Assembly (NCBI GenBank): GCA_019973155.2
Contig: BPQB01000044.1
Span: 124,001 to 188,000 of the forward strand
Length of the DNA: 64,000 nt
Direction: 5' to 3'
From: Phanerochaete sordida
Lineage: Eukaryota; Basidiomycota; Agaricomycetes; Polyporales; Phanerochaetaceae
The position numbers and the translations under genes were made by a program. Shown here piece after piece: positions 21,314-32,286 of the stretch (its first letter is position 1; every line of letters starts with the position of its first letter). The notes under the pieces were generated by a model. That model did not search any database and was not told where the DNA came from. It saw only the letters and a program-made list of their open reading frames with translations.

Positions 21314-22766
21314 ATGTCCGCCTCCTCCCTCCTCCGTCGCCAGGCAAACAGCCTCGCCACTCCAAAATGCTGGCGTGCAGCCGGCGCCGTCAGGCGCTAC
21401 GCTGCGAAAGCCAAAGTAACCGCACCCGGCCTTGAGCTTCCAGAGACGGACCAGTACCGCAGCTTCTTCAAGACTACAACGATTCATCAGCGCGACCGCA
21501 TCAGCTTGGCGAATGTCAACACGGCGGCCATGCTCGGCGAGGCGTTTATAGGAGGAAAGAGTATAGCCGCAGGTAGAGGAAAGACCGTCATCGAGGCCTT
21601 CCCGGGTGCGTTCTGCCATGCGCCGCTTCTGAAGGTCGCTGCTCACCTCATTTCAAGGACCTGGCGCGCTCTCGAGAGGGCTGCTGCAGCTGGAAGCGGG
21701 AATCATCGAGAAACTCATCATCTTGGAACAAGTTGAAGAGTATCTCGAGTGGCTCTACGTATGTGCACTCCTCGAAGGGCAGATTCTCTTGTCGCTCACC
21801 ATGTCTGGCAGCCTCTTGCAGAAGCGGACCCCAGAGTCAGTGTAGTGCCTCGCTCTGGCTACTCATGGGACACTTATCAATACATCGAAGAACAAGGACT
21901 TCTGGACCACATAAAAAAGCTCCCTTTTGAGGATGGTGGTATGTCTGCACTCATAGTCTTGCCTTGCACAAGGCTTACCCTTTCATTAGTACACCCTCAG
22001 CTGCATTTCATCTCGCACATTCCGCAAAATATCAAGGGCGAACAGCTAGTTGCTCAGCTGTTCCGCAATATCCCTGATCGATCGTGGCTCTTCAAGTACG
22101 GACGTGTGCCCATGAGTTTTGTGCTGGGCGAGTGGATTTGGGAGGTGCGTAGCATTCTTATTATGCACAGCTCATCGCTCTTACAGCTGCCATAGCGTGT
22201 ATCCGCTATCCGCAAATCCAAAGCACGCTGCAAGGTCAGCGTCATCGCCGAGGCGACCGCACAGCTGCAGACTGCGGTGCGCCCAGCATCGCTGCAGCCG
22301 TACGATGTGCACTTCCACCCGATCCCGTACGCTACGCACAACAAGAAGCCCGAGTCGCGGCGCATCGGACACCCGCTCGCCGCGGTGAACATTGTGCCCC
22401 TCGCCGAGCAGCTCATCACGCCCGGTATGCTGGACAAGTGGGACTACGTCCTGCGCCGGCTGTTCGTGCTCAAGAGCACGCCGTTCAACAAGGCGATCGG
22501 CCGTCTCGCATTCGGCGCGGAGTCGCTGCTGAAGCCGCTCACGGATGAGTCGCGTCCGCCCGAGGAACGCGTCGACGTAAAGCAGCCCATCCGGGACTTG
22601 ACTGTCAAGGACTGGGCTCTCATCATGCGTGCGTTCGACGAATGGCCCTTTGCACCAGAGGTACGTCCCCGTCCTCTGCGCCTACTGCATCTCTCTGACA
22701 TAACTACAGAGCCTGGTTATCTCGGACTCTTTCAACCTGGATGACACCGACGGAAAGAGGCATTAG
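21314..22766 (+). CDS. Mitochondrial transcription factor / rRNA adenine dimethylase-like protein
   Basis: Six exons, 21314-21605, 21658-21758, 21812-21938, 21990-22144, 22196-22660 and 22710-22766, give about 398 residues. The N-terminus (MSASSLLRRQANSLATPK, then RRYAAKAK) is Arg-rich and acid-free, as in a mitochondrial presequence. The middle has the class-I methyltransferase layout: a short acidic loop after VIEAFPGPGALSRGLLQLEA, then NIKGEQLVAQLF and SWLFKYGRVPMSFVLGEW, which in this family replaces the catalytic N-P-P-Y block of KsgA/Dim1. HPLAAVNIVPLAEQLI follows. I assign it to the fungal mtTFB/MTF1 group, which assists mitochondrial RNA polymerase at promoters. A residual rRNA methylase role cannot be excluded. 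It is convergent with mcl1, with 133 bp between the stops. Confidence 0.75.
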
Positions 22767-22899
22767 AGATGCACCTATCTCTCGACTCGAGCTTGGTTTT
22801 TTACCATACACTACATCGTACCCCAAGATCGTCATACGTCGGCGAGATAATTGACAATAGACAAAAAAAAACTCTAGAATAAGCACAGAATGGGCACTC

Positions 22900-25800
22900 T
22901 CATGCAGAAGTCTCAACCTCTGGTAGCGCGGCGACCCCGCGTTCAGGTGAATCTGGCCAGTCTATCGGCTCCTCATCGTCTTCGGCTGTCGCGGCCGTCG
23001 GCTCCTCCGCATCTTGCGTCTCCTGCGTCTCCTCCATGGCCACGTCGGTCATCTGACTGTCTTGCGTCTCGTCGGCCTGCGAGTCGATGATGGTCGCCTG
23101 TGAGTCCTGCGTCTGGCTGTCAGACACGGCGCCCTTCTTTTTCTTCGCTCCCGCTGCCTTCTTGTCCGCCTGCGCGACCGCCGGGAGGCCAAAGAGCGTC
23201 GTCTGCTTGCCGCCAGTCTCCTTTGCCTTCGCCTTCCCCTTCGCGGGCCCTGCACACGCCTCAGCACGGCCTCGCACGCACACGCACGACGCACTCACGT
23301 TTGCCATTGTCGCTCTCCGCGGCGTCCACCTTCGTGAAGAAGCTCTCGCTCTTGTGCAGCGACCGGTTCATCTCCGCGCCCTTCGTGAACGGGTTCTTGT
23401 TCGTGTCCGCTTTGCGCGCGAACGGGTTCGCCTTTGCCTGCGCCTGCGCCGCGGGCACGTCCGTCGCGCGCCGCTTCGCGTGCGCGGGCGGCTCCTCGGA
23501 GCGCTTGCGCTTCCCGTCGGGGCTCGCCGCGGCGTACTCGTCGTCGCTGAGCACGGCGTTCGCCTGGAAGTCCCTGGTCTCCCGCCGCTCGCCAGCTCGT
23601 GCGCGCGCAGGGCCCGCGTCCGGCGCGGGCGTCGCGGTCGCGCGCTCGAGGCCGGGGCGGTGCACGGCAGGCGGCGGGCGGAAGTCCGCGAAGGGCTTCG
23701 CGCGGCGCTCCTCGCGCTCGACGACGACGGTACGCGGCCGGCCGACGACGGCGAAGTCGGCTGCACGCGCGCGGCGCGCGTCGCGCATGTCCTCGAGGCG
23801 GTCGCCGGCGTCGCGCGCGTCGCGGAGCAGCCCGATCTTCTCCTGGAGGCCGACGAGGTGGTAGAAGCCCGCGACCTTGGCGGCCATGTCGAGCGAGGTG
23901 GGGTGGTGCAGCAGCCGCGCGAGGTCGAGCGCACGCGCTAGTCGGTCGGCCTTGCATGCGCCCTGGATGAGCTGGATGAGCTCCTTGTCGAGCGCGAGTT
24001 CGCGAGCGGAGATCGCGTCGGTCGTCAGCTCGTCGTCTGAAAGCTCGTCGCGGAGGATGTTGAGCAGCATCGTCTCGCGCGCAAAGCTGCAGACAAATTA
24101 ATGCTTATATCGCATATATAACGATAAATCCTTACTGCTCCTCGAGTGGGCCTTCCTTCGGGTCCGTACGTTTAAACGGCAGGCGGATGGGCAGCTCTTG
24201 GATGAGCGGGCGCGGGAAGCCCGGGTGTTCCTGCATGCCTTTCAAGATGAGGCACATGAACGTCTCGCCGGAGACGCCGACGGGCCAGTACGACTCCTGC
24301 TTGCCCTCCTTGCGTTCGAGCGTGTTTGTGTTGAGGATGCGCGCCCACGTCGCCTGGAACGGCAGCCGGAAGCGCGGGAGGATGTTTAGCACGCCAGACG
24401 AGTCGTACATCGCGGGCGCGCCCTCCTCTGTGATCCCGATCCATGTCAGCTTGTGGTGCTTCGGTATCGGCAGCGTGTCCTTCTGGAGGAGCGTGAAGTC
24501 ATCAAAGGTAATCAGCCGGCCAGTCAGGTTTTGCGAGCCTGTCGTCGCGCAATCAGCATGTGTACAACGGCGCGACTCGACGTCGCTTACCATCCATGGT
24601 CGTCGAGCCCTCGCGCTGCACGACAAACACCCACTCTGCACCAGCGACCATCGCCACGAACTCGCCCTGCAAGCTCATCACGTGCCGCTCGACGCCGCCG
24701 CCACTCAAGAAGATGAGCTCGCCATCGCTCGTTGCGACGACGACGTTCCCGTGGCCCTCGAGATCAGCGTCGTTCGCGCTCCGCAGCGACTTCTGCGGGC
24801 GCACCCCGCCCGCCGCGACGCCTACCGCGCGCACGCCTGCGGGGAGCTCGTACGTCCAGTCCGCCTGCGCGGCCCACGCGCCGTACGGCTTGTACGCGAC
24901 GTGCGCGCCCTGCGCACCCTCGGGCGGGCACGCAAACGCGGCGCCGCGCTCGCCGAGGGCGGCGAGGTCGTACTTGAAGTGGTCCGTGAAGTGGTAGCTC
25001 TTGCGCGCGGAGCGGTCGTGGAACTCGACGTTGACGATGTGGTGCGTGTCCTGGTCCGTGACCTCGACGACGCCGAGCATGTTGTACGCGAGGTAGCGCT
25101 TCTTCGCCGCGAACGGCGTCGCGCCCGGCTGGAACGCCGGCTGTGCCTTCGTCACGCTCACCATCTCGCGCACGCCGCCGCCGCCGCTCCAGCGCGCGTC
25201 CTTCGTGGCCTCGTCCTCGTCGTCCATGCCCCCGCCAATGTCGTCCAGGATCCAGTCGTCGTCGGGCACGTCTGCGACGCCCGCTCCTGCCTCGTCCATG
25301 TCCGCGTCAGGATCGGCAGCGATTTCGTCTGCATCTGGAATCTCGAGGTCGAGGTCGAAGAGGTCTGTCTCCTTGCGCTTCGTGGCTTGTGGAAGCGGTT
25401 TGGCAGCCGCGAGCGACGCGGAAAGCTTGACGGGATCGATACCGTCTGCAGGCACGGCATTCTGCCATCGTGTCAGCGCGCCGTCCGTATCTGTCCAGGC
25501 GAGAAGATTCGCCGTTGGCGACCAAGCGAGCTGGGTCAGCGGCGCAGTGACGCTGTCCTGGAAACGATACATGAGTCTGCGATTTTGGGTCGCCCATACG
25601 AATACACCGCTCTTGCTAGCTGTCGCGACATAAACGCCATTTGGGGACATTGCGAGCGCGGTGATTGCACCAGAACACGCATCGTCTGAGAACGTTGCTG
25701 ACTTCGTCCAGTCCGTGCGTGAGATTGTGACAAGCTCTGAACGCAACGTTTAGCATGCGACAAGGGGCGAAGGCAGTGCGCGTACCGTGTGTTCGTGTGG

Positions 25801-26679
25801 CTACATAGAAGTGCTGGCCTGATGTATGCCATACAGCCGAACAGTCATAGCCATACTCGGGTAATCTGCGAACGCAACTGAGTGCGTGTATACAACGGCG
25901 TACGTGCATTTACGCACTCTGAGTCCGAAACAGCTGGAATGACACCGTCGATGGCTGTCACTTGCTTTGCTTCATCTTCCGAGACGTCCCAAACAAGGAT
26001 TCTGCCATCTGCGCCACACGAAGTCTGAAGACCGTCAGACTTGGGCGGCGCAGCAGAGATTCGGGACGCACCAAGAGCGAGCCAGAAGGATGCCATGTTA
26101 CTCTCCGTACGCCCTTCGTATGGCCTTTCAGGACTTTGACTCTGAGAGTGTCGTTTATGTGAACGACCTTGACGGCCATTTCGCTATTTCTTGTCAGAGT
26201 CGTGAAAACAAGAGCTGAACCAAGACGTACTCTGATGCGACTGCTATCCATTCGCCCTTCGGGTCGACAGCAAGCGAGCGTATGGGAATACTTATCGCAC
26301 TCGTTACGTGCCCAACAAGCGTGTCTGTCCCTTCCTCGTAGTGTCTAACTTCTGAATCTTTGCTTCCGCTGAACCAGCAGTCATTCTGCACGAAAGTTGA
26401 GTGTGGCTTCTCGCGAAGGAGGGGTGGAACGTACACCGGCTGCAACTGCAGTGACGGCCTCCCCCGCGTCCAGAACCGGAATATCCTGTTGGTCTGTTCC
26501 GCCGCCTGCCTTCCATACTCTTGCGAGCCGGTCTTGACCTCCTGTGTAGATGTGTCTGCGCGAACCGAATGAGCGGAGGTCGGAAGAGGCTCATGGGAAA
26601 CGTACGAGCCGTCGCGAGAGAATGCGAGGGCGTTTGCGCCGCCTTTGTGGCTAGAGCCGGTAAGTGTCTTGCTCGCCAT
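22900..26679 (-). CDS. mcl1: Mcl1/Ctf4/AND-1 replisome adaptor
   Basis: Trimeric hub that ties CMG helicase to DNA polymerase alpha and is needed for chromatid cohesion. The start MASKTLTGSSHKGGANALAF opens an N-terminal WD40 propeller; visible blades include VLKGHTKGVRRVTWHPSGS and TSCGADGRILVWDVSEDE. A second beta-rich domain follows (SepB/Mcl1_mid), with GNVVVATSDGELIFLSGGG, LPIPKHHKLTWIGITEEGAP, WPVGVSGETFMCLILKGM and PLEEQ. After an intron comes the helical part LALDKELIQLIQGACKADR. The C-terminal tail is low-complexity. It has a basic stretch with KQTTLFGLP, which resembles a PCNA-interaction-type peptide only loosely, and then eight SQ/TQ sites in about 40 residues. Several introns interrupt the WD40 part. 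The start at 26679 is preferred over an upstream in-frame ATG at 26745 because it matches the family N-terminus. Confidence 0.9.
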
Positions 26680-27937
26680 GTCGGGTGGAGCCCAAAGTCG
26701 CGTGGTGAAGGGAGGAAGGAGGTGGTGAAGGCGTGCAACCGTCACGCGTCACGTTTGGCCAACGCGACTCGTAACGCGCATGTGAGTTCGCGTCACGGCC
26801 GAGCGATTGCCGCGCGCGTCGAAGCTGCGTCGAAGCAGGCCTATACGTATGCATGTAGTCTACAACGCTTGGTGCCTCGACAGACAAACGTACAGGAATT
26901 AATACAAGACCTTGGTGGGTGCAACATTTTGAAAAATCGGTACTACTCGAAGCCTGGCCGCGAATATTAATACTGCGATCCTAGCTTCCTGCATTTTGCA
27001 TGGAGCAGGAGAACATTCAAATGATAACACTTGACACCTCAAGGCCTCAAACTTAGGTGTCATTTTTTGAAGGTACGGCGCGAACACTTGGGCATGTGCT
27101 GAGCACTGTGGTCGTCGGGCGCCAAGGGCGCATCAAACCCGACGCTGCTAGGCGCCAGTCGTTCGGCGGGGGTGAAGGAAATACGCGTGTGATCGACGTC
27201 GATCGTGTCTCGGTTTTGCTTCCGTCGCGGTCATCCCAAGCGAGACGCGTCTCCTCTCTTGCCTTCCACCACCTCGGGCACCTCCACTGAACTTCACGAT
27301 ATAACGATCACCTGACCACAAGCAACGGCGGTGCGCAGATCCCACCCATACACAACTCTATGCTAATCACTCATCCCAGGGGAATCAGCGAGAAGCTGAA
27401 GAGTGTGTAGCCAGACATGGTGTAGTAATCTCGGAGGTGGGTATTACGTCCAGGCCCATCGATGTGCGTATTAGGGCTCGTGCAACGCTTTACGAAGCGA
27501 AATTTATAGAATGCGCTTCAAATGCGAGGCAGAAGGCTAGTACTTTCAGCGCGCAGACGGCAAGACGACGAATAATGCATGATTGGTTAGGCTGCCGTCT
27601 GAAGGAGCCTGGGAAGGACAGCGAAGGAGAGAAGAATAGGCCAGGCAAGTAGCGCTGCCTGTTGTCATCTGTTTGGGCGTCTTCCCTCCGACCCGAACAT
27701 CGACCACGAGGCTCCAGCCAACTCTCTCACCCTTGGAATCTCCTCGCGCTTTCTCTTTTCTGCTCCTTCCTTGCTCTAACTGCTGTGATACCCTCTCTGC
27801 CCTCTTGTACCATCTCACCTAACACACCTATTTGCGCCACCCGAGAACACACTCACCACGCTTTACTTATTGCCCCCACCTGTCCCCCGCTCCGCAGCCA
27901 TCAACAGTACGCTTTGACCGTCGATAATCGACCCACC
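26680..27937. other. Divergent intergenic region, mcl1 / Ulp1-like gene
   Basis: 1.26 kb. No gene is supported. A perfect 8-bp inverted pair (TGACACCT...AGGTGTCA, 27032-27062) could form a hairpin. The last 250 bp before 27938 are pyrimidine-rich leader. Confidence 0.45.
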
Positions 27938-30900
27938 ATGTCTGCGCTAGGGTCCCCTCCAATCAACGACAGCATGAAGACTTACATGCTGCGGTCGAGC
28001 ACGCCCGCCTCCAACGAGAAAGGTACGAGCGGACATTTCTTGGGACAATAGCACTCTGCTCAACGCTGCATAGTGATGCTCTACCTGGAGAGCATGCAGA
28101 GCGCACCGCCCGACAACGAGGACATGGACCGCTTCGAGGAGATGCCGCCATCCGAAGTCGGTTCTCGCGTGAGCAAGACTCGCTCGCAGGCCTCGCGCAA
28201 GTCCCGCTCCCAGGTGTCCCGCTCCCAGGTCTCGCGGCGCGAGCCTGGCGTCGAGACGATCGAGGAGATCCGGTCCGACATGCAGGAGCAGAGCGAGGCG
28301 GGCAAGACCGTGCCGATCCACTCTGACGCAGCCCCGAACGTGAGTCCCGCGCGCCGCCTCTCTGTTTCTTGTCTCCCGCCCGCTGTCGCCGCCCGAGCGC
28401 ACGCGCTCACCTCGTCACGCAGCAAGACCCGCACTTCCTCTTGCCCGAGGACTACCGCGTGCGCAAGAAGTTTGAGTCGTACCAGACCGATCAGACGTGG
28501 GGGAACAGCGGGCCCATCCCGGGCACCGAGCCCCGTGTGCGCGACAAGTTCCAGTCGAAGCAGACGATACCGACGTTTGGCTTCACGGGCTCTGAGCCGC
28601 CGTCTATCCATCCCTCGGACGAGGCCCCGGTGTCCCCGCCCGGGCAGAGGCCAGACATTGGGCAGGTGCGTTGGGGATGTCTTGGCCCGAGCCCGGGCAG
28701 CTGTTCTCGTGTTTGCGTAGCGCCACCAGAATAGCCCGTGCTGACTGTTCTGCACATGTTGTAGCCATGGTCGCCCCCAATCACCGCAGCGGGCATTGGG
28801 CTCCCCCCGTCGGTCGCGAGTCCGATTTCGAGTAGACCGCACAACCCATTCCAGGTGCGTATTCTGCCCATGTGCGATGGCCAAGGCTGATGCGCAGGAA
28901 CTTGGTCTACCTTTGTGGCGCTGTGCTGCTTCAGGAATATGGCATGACCTCCGCATTCGGAGAGAGCAGCCCATACGACCCAATCCCCATCCAGTCGAAC
29001 GGCGTAAGTGCACAAAACGAAGCGAAGAGAGCTGCCCTACTCACGGCTTGTTACGTTCAGCATCTGTCACCAAAGGCCGCATCGCGCGCCATGTCCCCAG
29101 GCCGATCCGCGGCCACCACCCGCTATCCGCCGCTCCCGGACTCCACCATGTCTCCGGGGCGTACTCTGTCGCCGAACGCAGTCTATGACATGGACAGACG
29201 GATCACCAAGACGCCGAGTATCGCACCGAGCGAAAGCGCATCGCAGGTCCCCAAAGCGAGACGTGAGAGGGAGAGGGAGCGAGAGCCGTCCGTTAAGCCA
29301 GTGCGAAGCGAGGTCGAGGCTCAGCCTCGCAGTGGGAGTGGCGGTGGCTCGCGGGGGGAGAGGAGTCGCGTCGAAGGTGCGTACATGCGTTCGACACGCG
29401 CATCACGACGTCACCTAACCTTCGGTTCCCGTTCTTCCATTTCCAGGGTCCAACGCCGCGCGGTCGCAAGTGCCCCCTCCCATGTCGCCCCCTCCGCGGT
29501 CGCAGGTCCCCGCTCCCATGTCTCCCCCTCAACGGTCCCAGGTCCCCAGTGCGATGTCGCCCCCTCCGCGCTCGCAAGCCACCGCGCCCCCGCAGCCGAT
29601 GCTCATGCCGATGTCCCCCCGGTCGCAAGCCACCGCGCCACCGCCCAGACAGATGTCCATGTCCCCGCGCAGCCAGGCCTCGCGCCCGTCCAACGTGCCC
29701 CCGCCGCAGATCCTCTCGCCGGCACGCTCGAACCGCACGATCCCGCCCTCCGCCATCGCCGCGGCGAACGCGTACTACAACGCGCAGAGCCCCGAGCCCG
29801 TCCCCGTCCCGCCGGCCGACCCCACGCCGACGCAGTCGCGCCCGGCGTCGCCCGACCAGGAGCTCACGCACGAGGAGCAGAACCTCGTGAACGGCTACTT
29901 CACCACGAACGGCGGCCTGCGCCCCACTGCTACCCCTGGGACGATGCCGATGGACATGCGGACGACGAGCTACGCGCCCAGTGCGATGGCGCCGAGCACA
30001 CTGGGACCGGACGTCGTGAATAGCCACTACCATGATGGGGAGTTGTGCCAGCTCTTGCATGCGCTCGATCAGCCTATGGCTGAGCCTGTCAAGAAGGCTG
30101 TCAGGAAGGCTGTGAGGACCAGAATAAAGAAGCTGGGGATGAAGTATGATAACAAGGTGGGATATATTTGCTCTTAAAGTGACGACTGGCAGCTAATGAT
30201 CAGCCGCAGTCGATAGAACAGTACCGGCGGTCATATCATGACCACGATCCGTCTGTCCACCTTTCGCCACCTCCTGCTCCGGCAGCAGGGCCCGATCCAC
30301 AGGTGCTCGCAGCACAGATTGCAGCAGCCTCCGTTGACGAGACACCCGCCTGGGCTAGAAACCTGCTCGACAACGTGATCCACCTCACCGCGAAAGTCGA
30401 CCAAGTGGACACGAAGGTCGACCGCGTCGTCGAGCTGCGCAGCTCGCGCGGGGGCGGCTCGGTCGAGGACAGCCAGCGCTACGACCGCCGGCGGCGTGAG
30501 CGGGAGTACGTGCCGAGCCAGAGCGAGATGAACCAGACGATGACGCAGCAGCAGACGGTGCTGACCGAGGGCGACGACGACATGTACACCGAGCCGCGTC
30601 ACGACCAGAGCCACCTGCACATGCACCACCCGCAGGCGCACCTGCACGACGAGGAGGACTACTACGAGGACGACGAGGGCGGGCCGGGCACCACGCAGCT
30701 CGAGGCGGAGGCGCAGGGGGACATCTCGGGCCTCCCCAGCGACTACAGCCCCGGGCAGCAGTTCCTCGAGGAGGAGCTGTACAAGCTCCGCGTGAAGCCG
30801 CACAACGGCGCGGCGAGCCAGAGCGGCGCGACGCACAAGACCTGGGAGGTCGCGCGCGACGACGGAGGCGACTTCCACGACGAGGGCGACACCCAGGCCG

Positions 30901-31861
30901 CCGTCACCGAGTCCGGGCTGCCCGAGATACCCGATGCCGGCGGCGCGTACACCGAGCGCAGCCTGCCGCCGCTGCCGAGCGGGGTCTCCGCCGCGGGCCC
31001 GCAGGACGAGCAGCTGCTGCACCCGCAGTGGCCGACGGCGTACCCGTCCGAGCAGCAGGGCCCGCCGCCGTGGCAGCGCATCCACTCGCGGCTGCTGAGC
31101 TGGGCGATCGTGTGGCCGATGTCGGAGCTGGACCACGCGCTGAACAGCACGACGCGCGGGCACCAGGTCGACGAGGTCGCGCTGAGCATCTGGTCGACGC
31201 AGAGCTACAAGCGCTACGTGCGCACGAAGATGACCGAGAGCCCGCCCGAGCGCGTCGACCGCCTCTTCGTGCCGCCGAACATGGCCGAGGCGATCAGCAC
31301 CGCGGTCTACAACGGGCGCCACGGCGACGCGTGCGGCATGCTGCGCGACCTCTGGGCGCCGTTCGGCCTGGAGGGCATCCCGCGCCTGCTGATCGTGCTT
31401 GCGAAGCACAGGACCGACGACAACCACTGGGTCGTGCATCGGTGAGCCCGCCTGCTGTGTCTTCTGTTGCCGTCTCTCACATGCGCCGCAGGTTCTCGCT
31501 GCCCGACGGCTCCCTGACCACGTACGACACGTACCCCGACAAGTCGCTCCCGGACGGGCGGCCGCTGGGCTGGTGGTTCGCCATCCGCCTCGCGTGGCCC
31601 GACACCGTGTACCCGAACCCCGAGCGGCTGATCCAGAAGATGGTGCGCCTGCACCGCCCGATGCAGCTCCCGATCGACAACTCGGTCGCCGCGGCGGGCA
31701 TCTGGCGCAACCTGCTCATGGGCTCGCGGGCCGAGCGCAGCCTGGACCTTGAGCGGCTCCGGGACCTGATCAACCAGGAGGTGAAGAACCTGCGCCAGCG
31801 CAAGGTCCTCGGGAAGCTGTCCGTCAGCAGCCCGCGGCCGAACTGGGAGGACATGCACTGA
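27938..31861 (+). CDS. Large disordered protein with a Ulp1-like, cysteine-less C-terminal domain
   Basis: Nine exons (27938-28022, 28074-28339, 28423-28665, 28765-28854, 28935-29003, 29061-29376, 29447-30156, 30210-31441, 31492-31861) give about 1126 residues. The start of exon 5 is the least certain junction. Residues 1-800 are mostly disordered: S/R repeats (SRSQVSRSQVSR), a Pro-rich repeat array of PPPMSPPPRSQVPAPMSPP type around 480-540, and a basic helix KKAVRKAVRTRIKKLG. Residues about 915-1126 are folded-looking. They contain WQRIHSRLLSWAIVWPMSEL, RVDRLFVPPNM, DDNHWVVHRFSLPDGS, TYDTYP and IDNSVAAAGIWRNLL. His999 and Asp1016 sit 17 apart, as in Ulp1/SENP peptidases, but the expected D-C-G-I is A-A-G-I. 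This looks like a catalytically dead C48 fold. No published function is known to me. Confidence 0.75.
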
Positions 31862-32286
31862 GCCACGAACTCACGAGATGAATTATTTGGATTGTACTGA
31901 GTAGAATTAGGTAGGATGTATGTATCTTTTGCTCTGGTCTCGCTTTCATGTACGGACTGTTACGAGCTTGGTCTCTGCTGGCTGTATCGCTGCTTGACCT
32001 TTCATGACGGAGACGCTGAAATTATTTTGCCTTTCGTAATCTCTACGTAGTCGTACACTACATTGCGGTAGTAGTCTGGAGACTCCTTGCTTTCAATAAA
32101 TGACACATTTCTTCGCCCATGAGCATGGCCCTTGTCCGCATGAAACGGAGCCCACCGCTGAGGTACGCAAATAGCGCCAAACAAAGGCGCGCACCTACTG
32201 GCGCTTGATTTGTGCGCCCCTCCGCTTCTCCTGCCACCGTCTCCTCATTTTGTTCCTCGTCGTTGTCCCTGCAGCAAGATCCGGCC
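31862..32286. other. Intergenic, 3' flank of the Ulp1-like gene and promoter of YSH1
   Basis: AT-richer than the flanking coding DNA. No gene seen. Confidence 0.5.

Noticed and set aside
24187..25689. 500-codon plus-strand open frame
   Set aside because: Antisense shadow of the mcl1 SepB-domain exons, which encode a clear conserved protein on the other strand.
27032..27062. Inverted repeat TGACACCT...AGGTGTCA
   Set aside because: Only 8 bp with a 15-nt loop, with no target duplication or repeat family. It could be chance or a minor regulatory hairpin.
30231..31439. 402-codon minus-strand open frame
   Set aside because: Antisense to exon 8 of the Ulp1-like gene. It arises from GC3 bias and has no domain.
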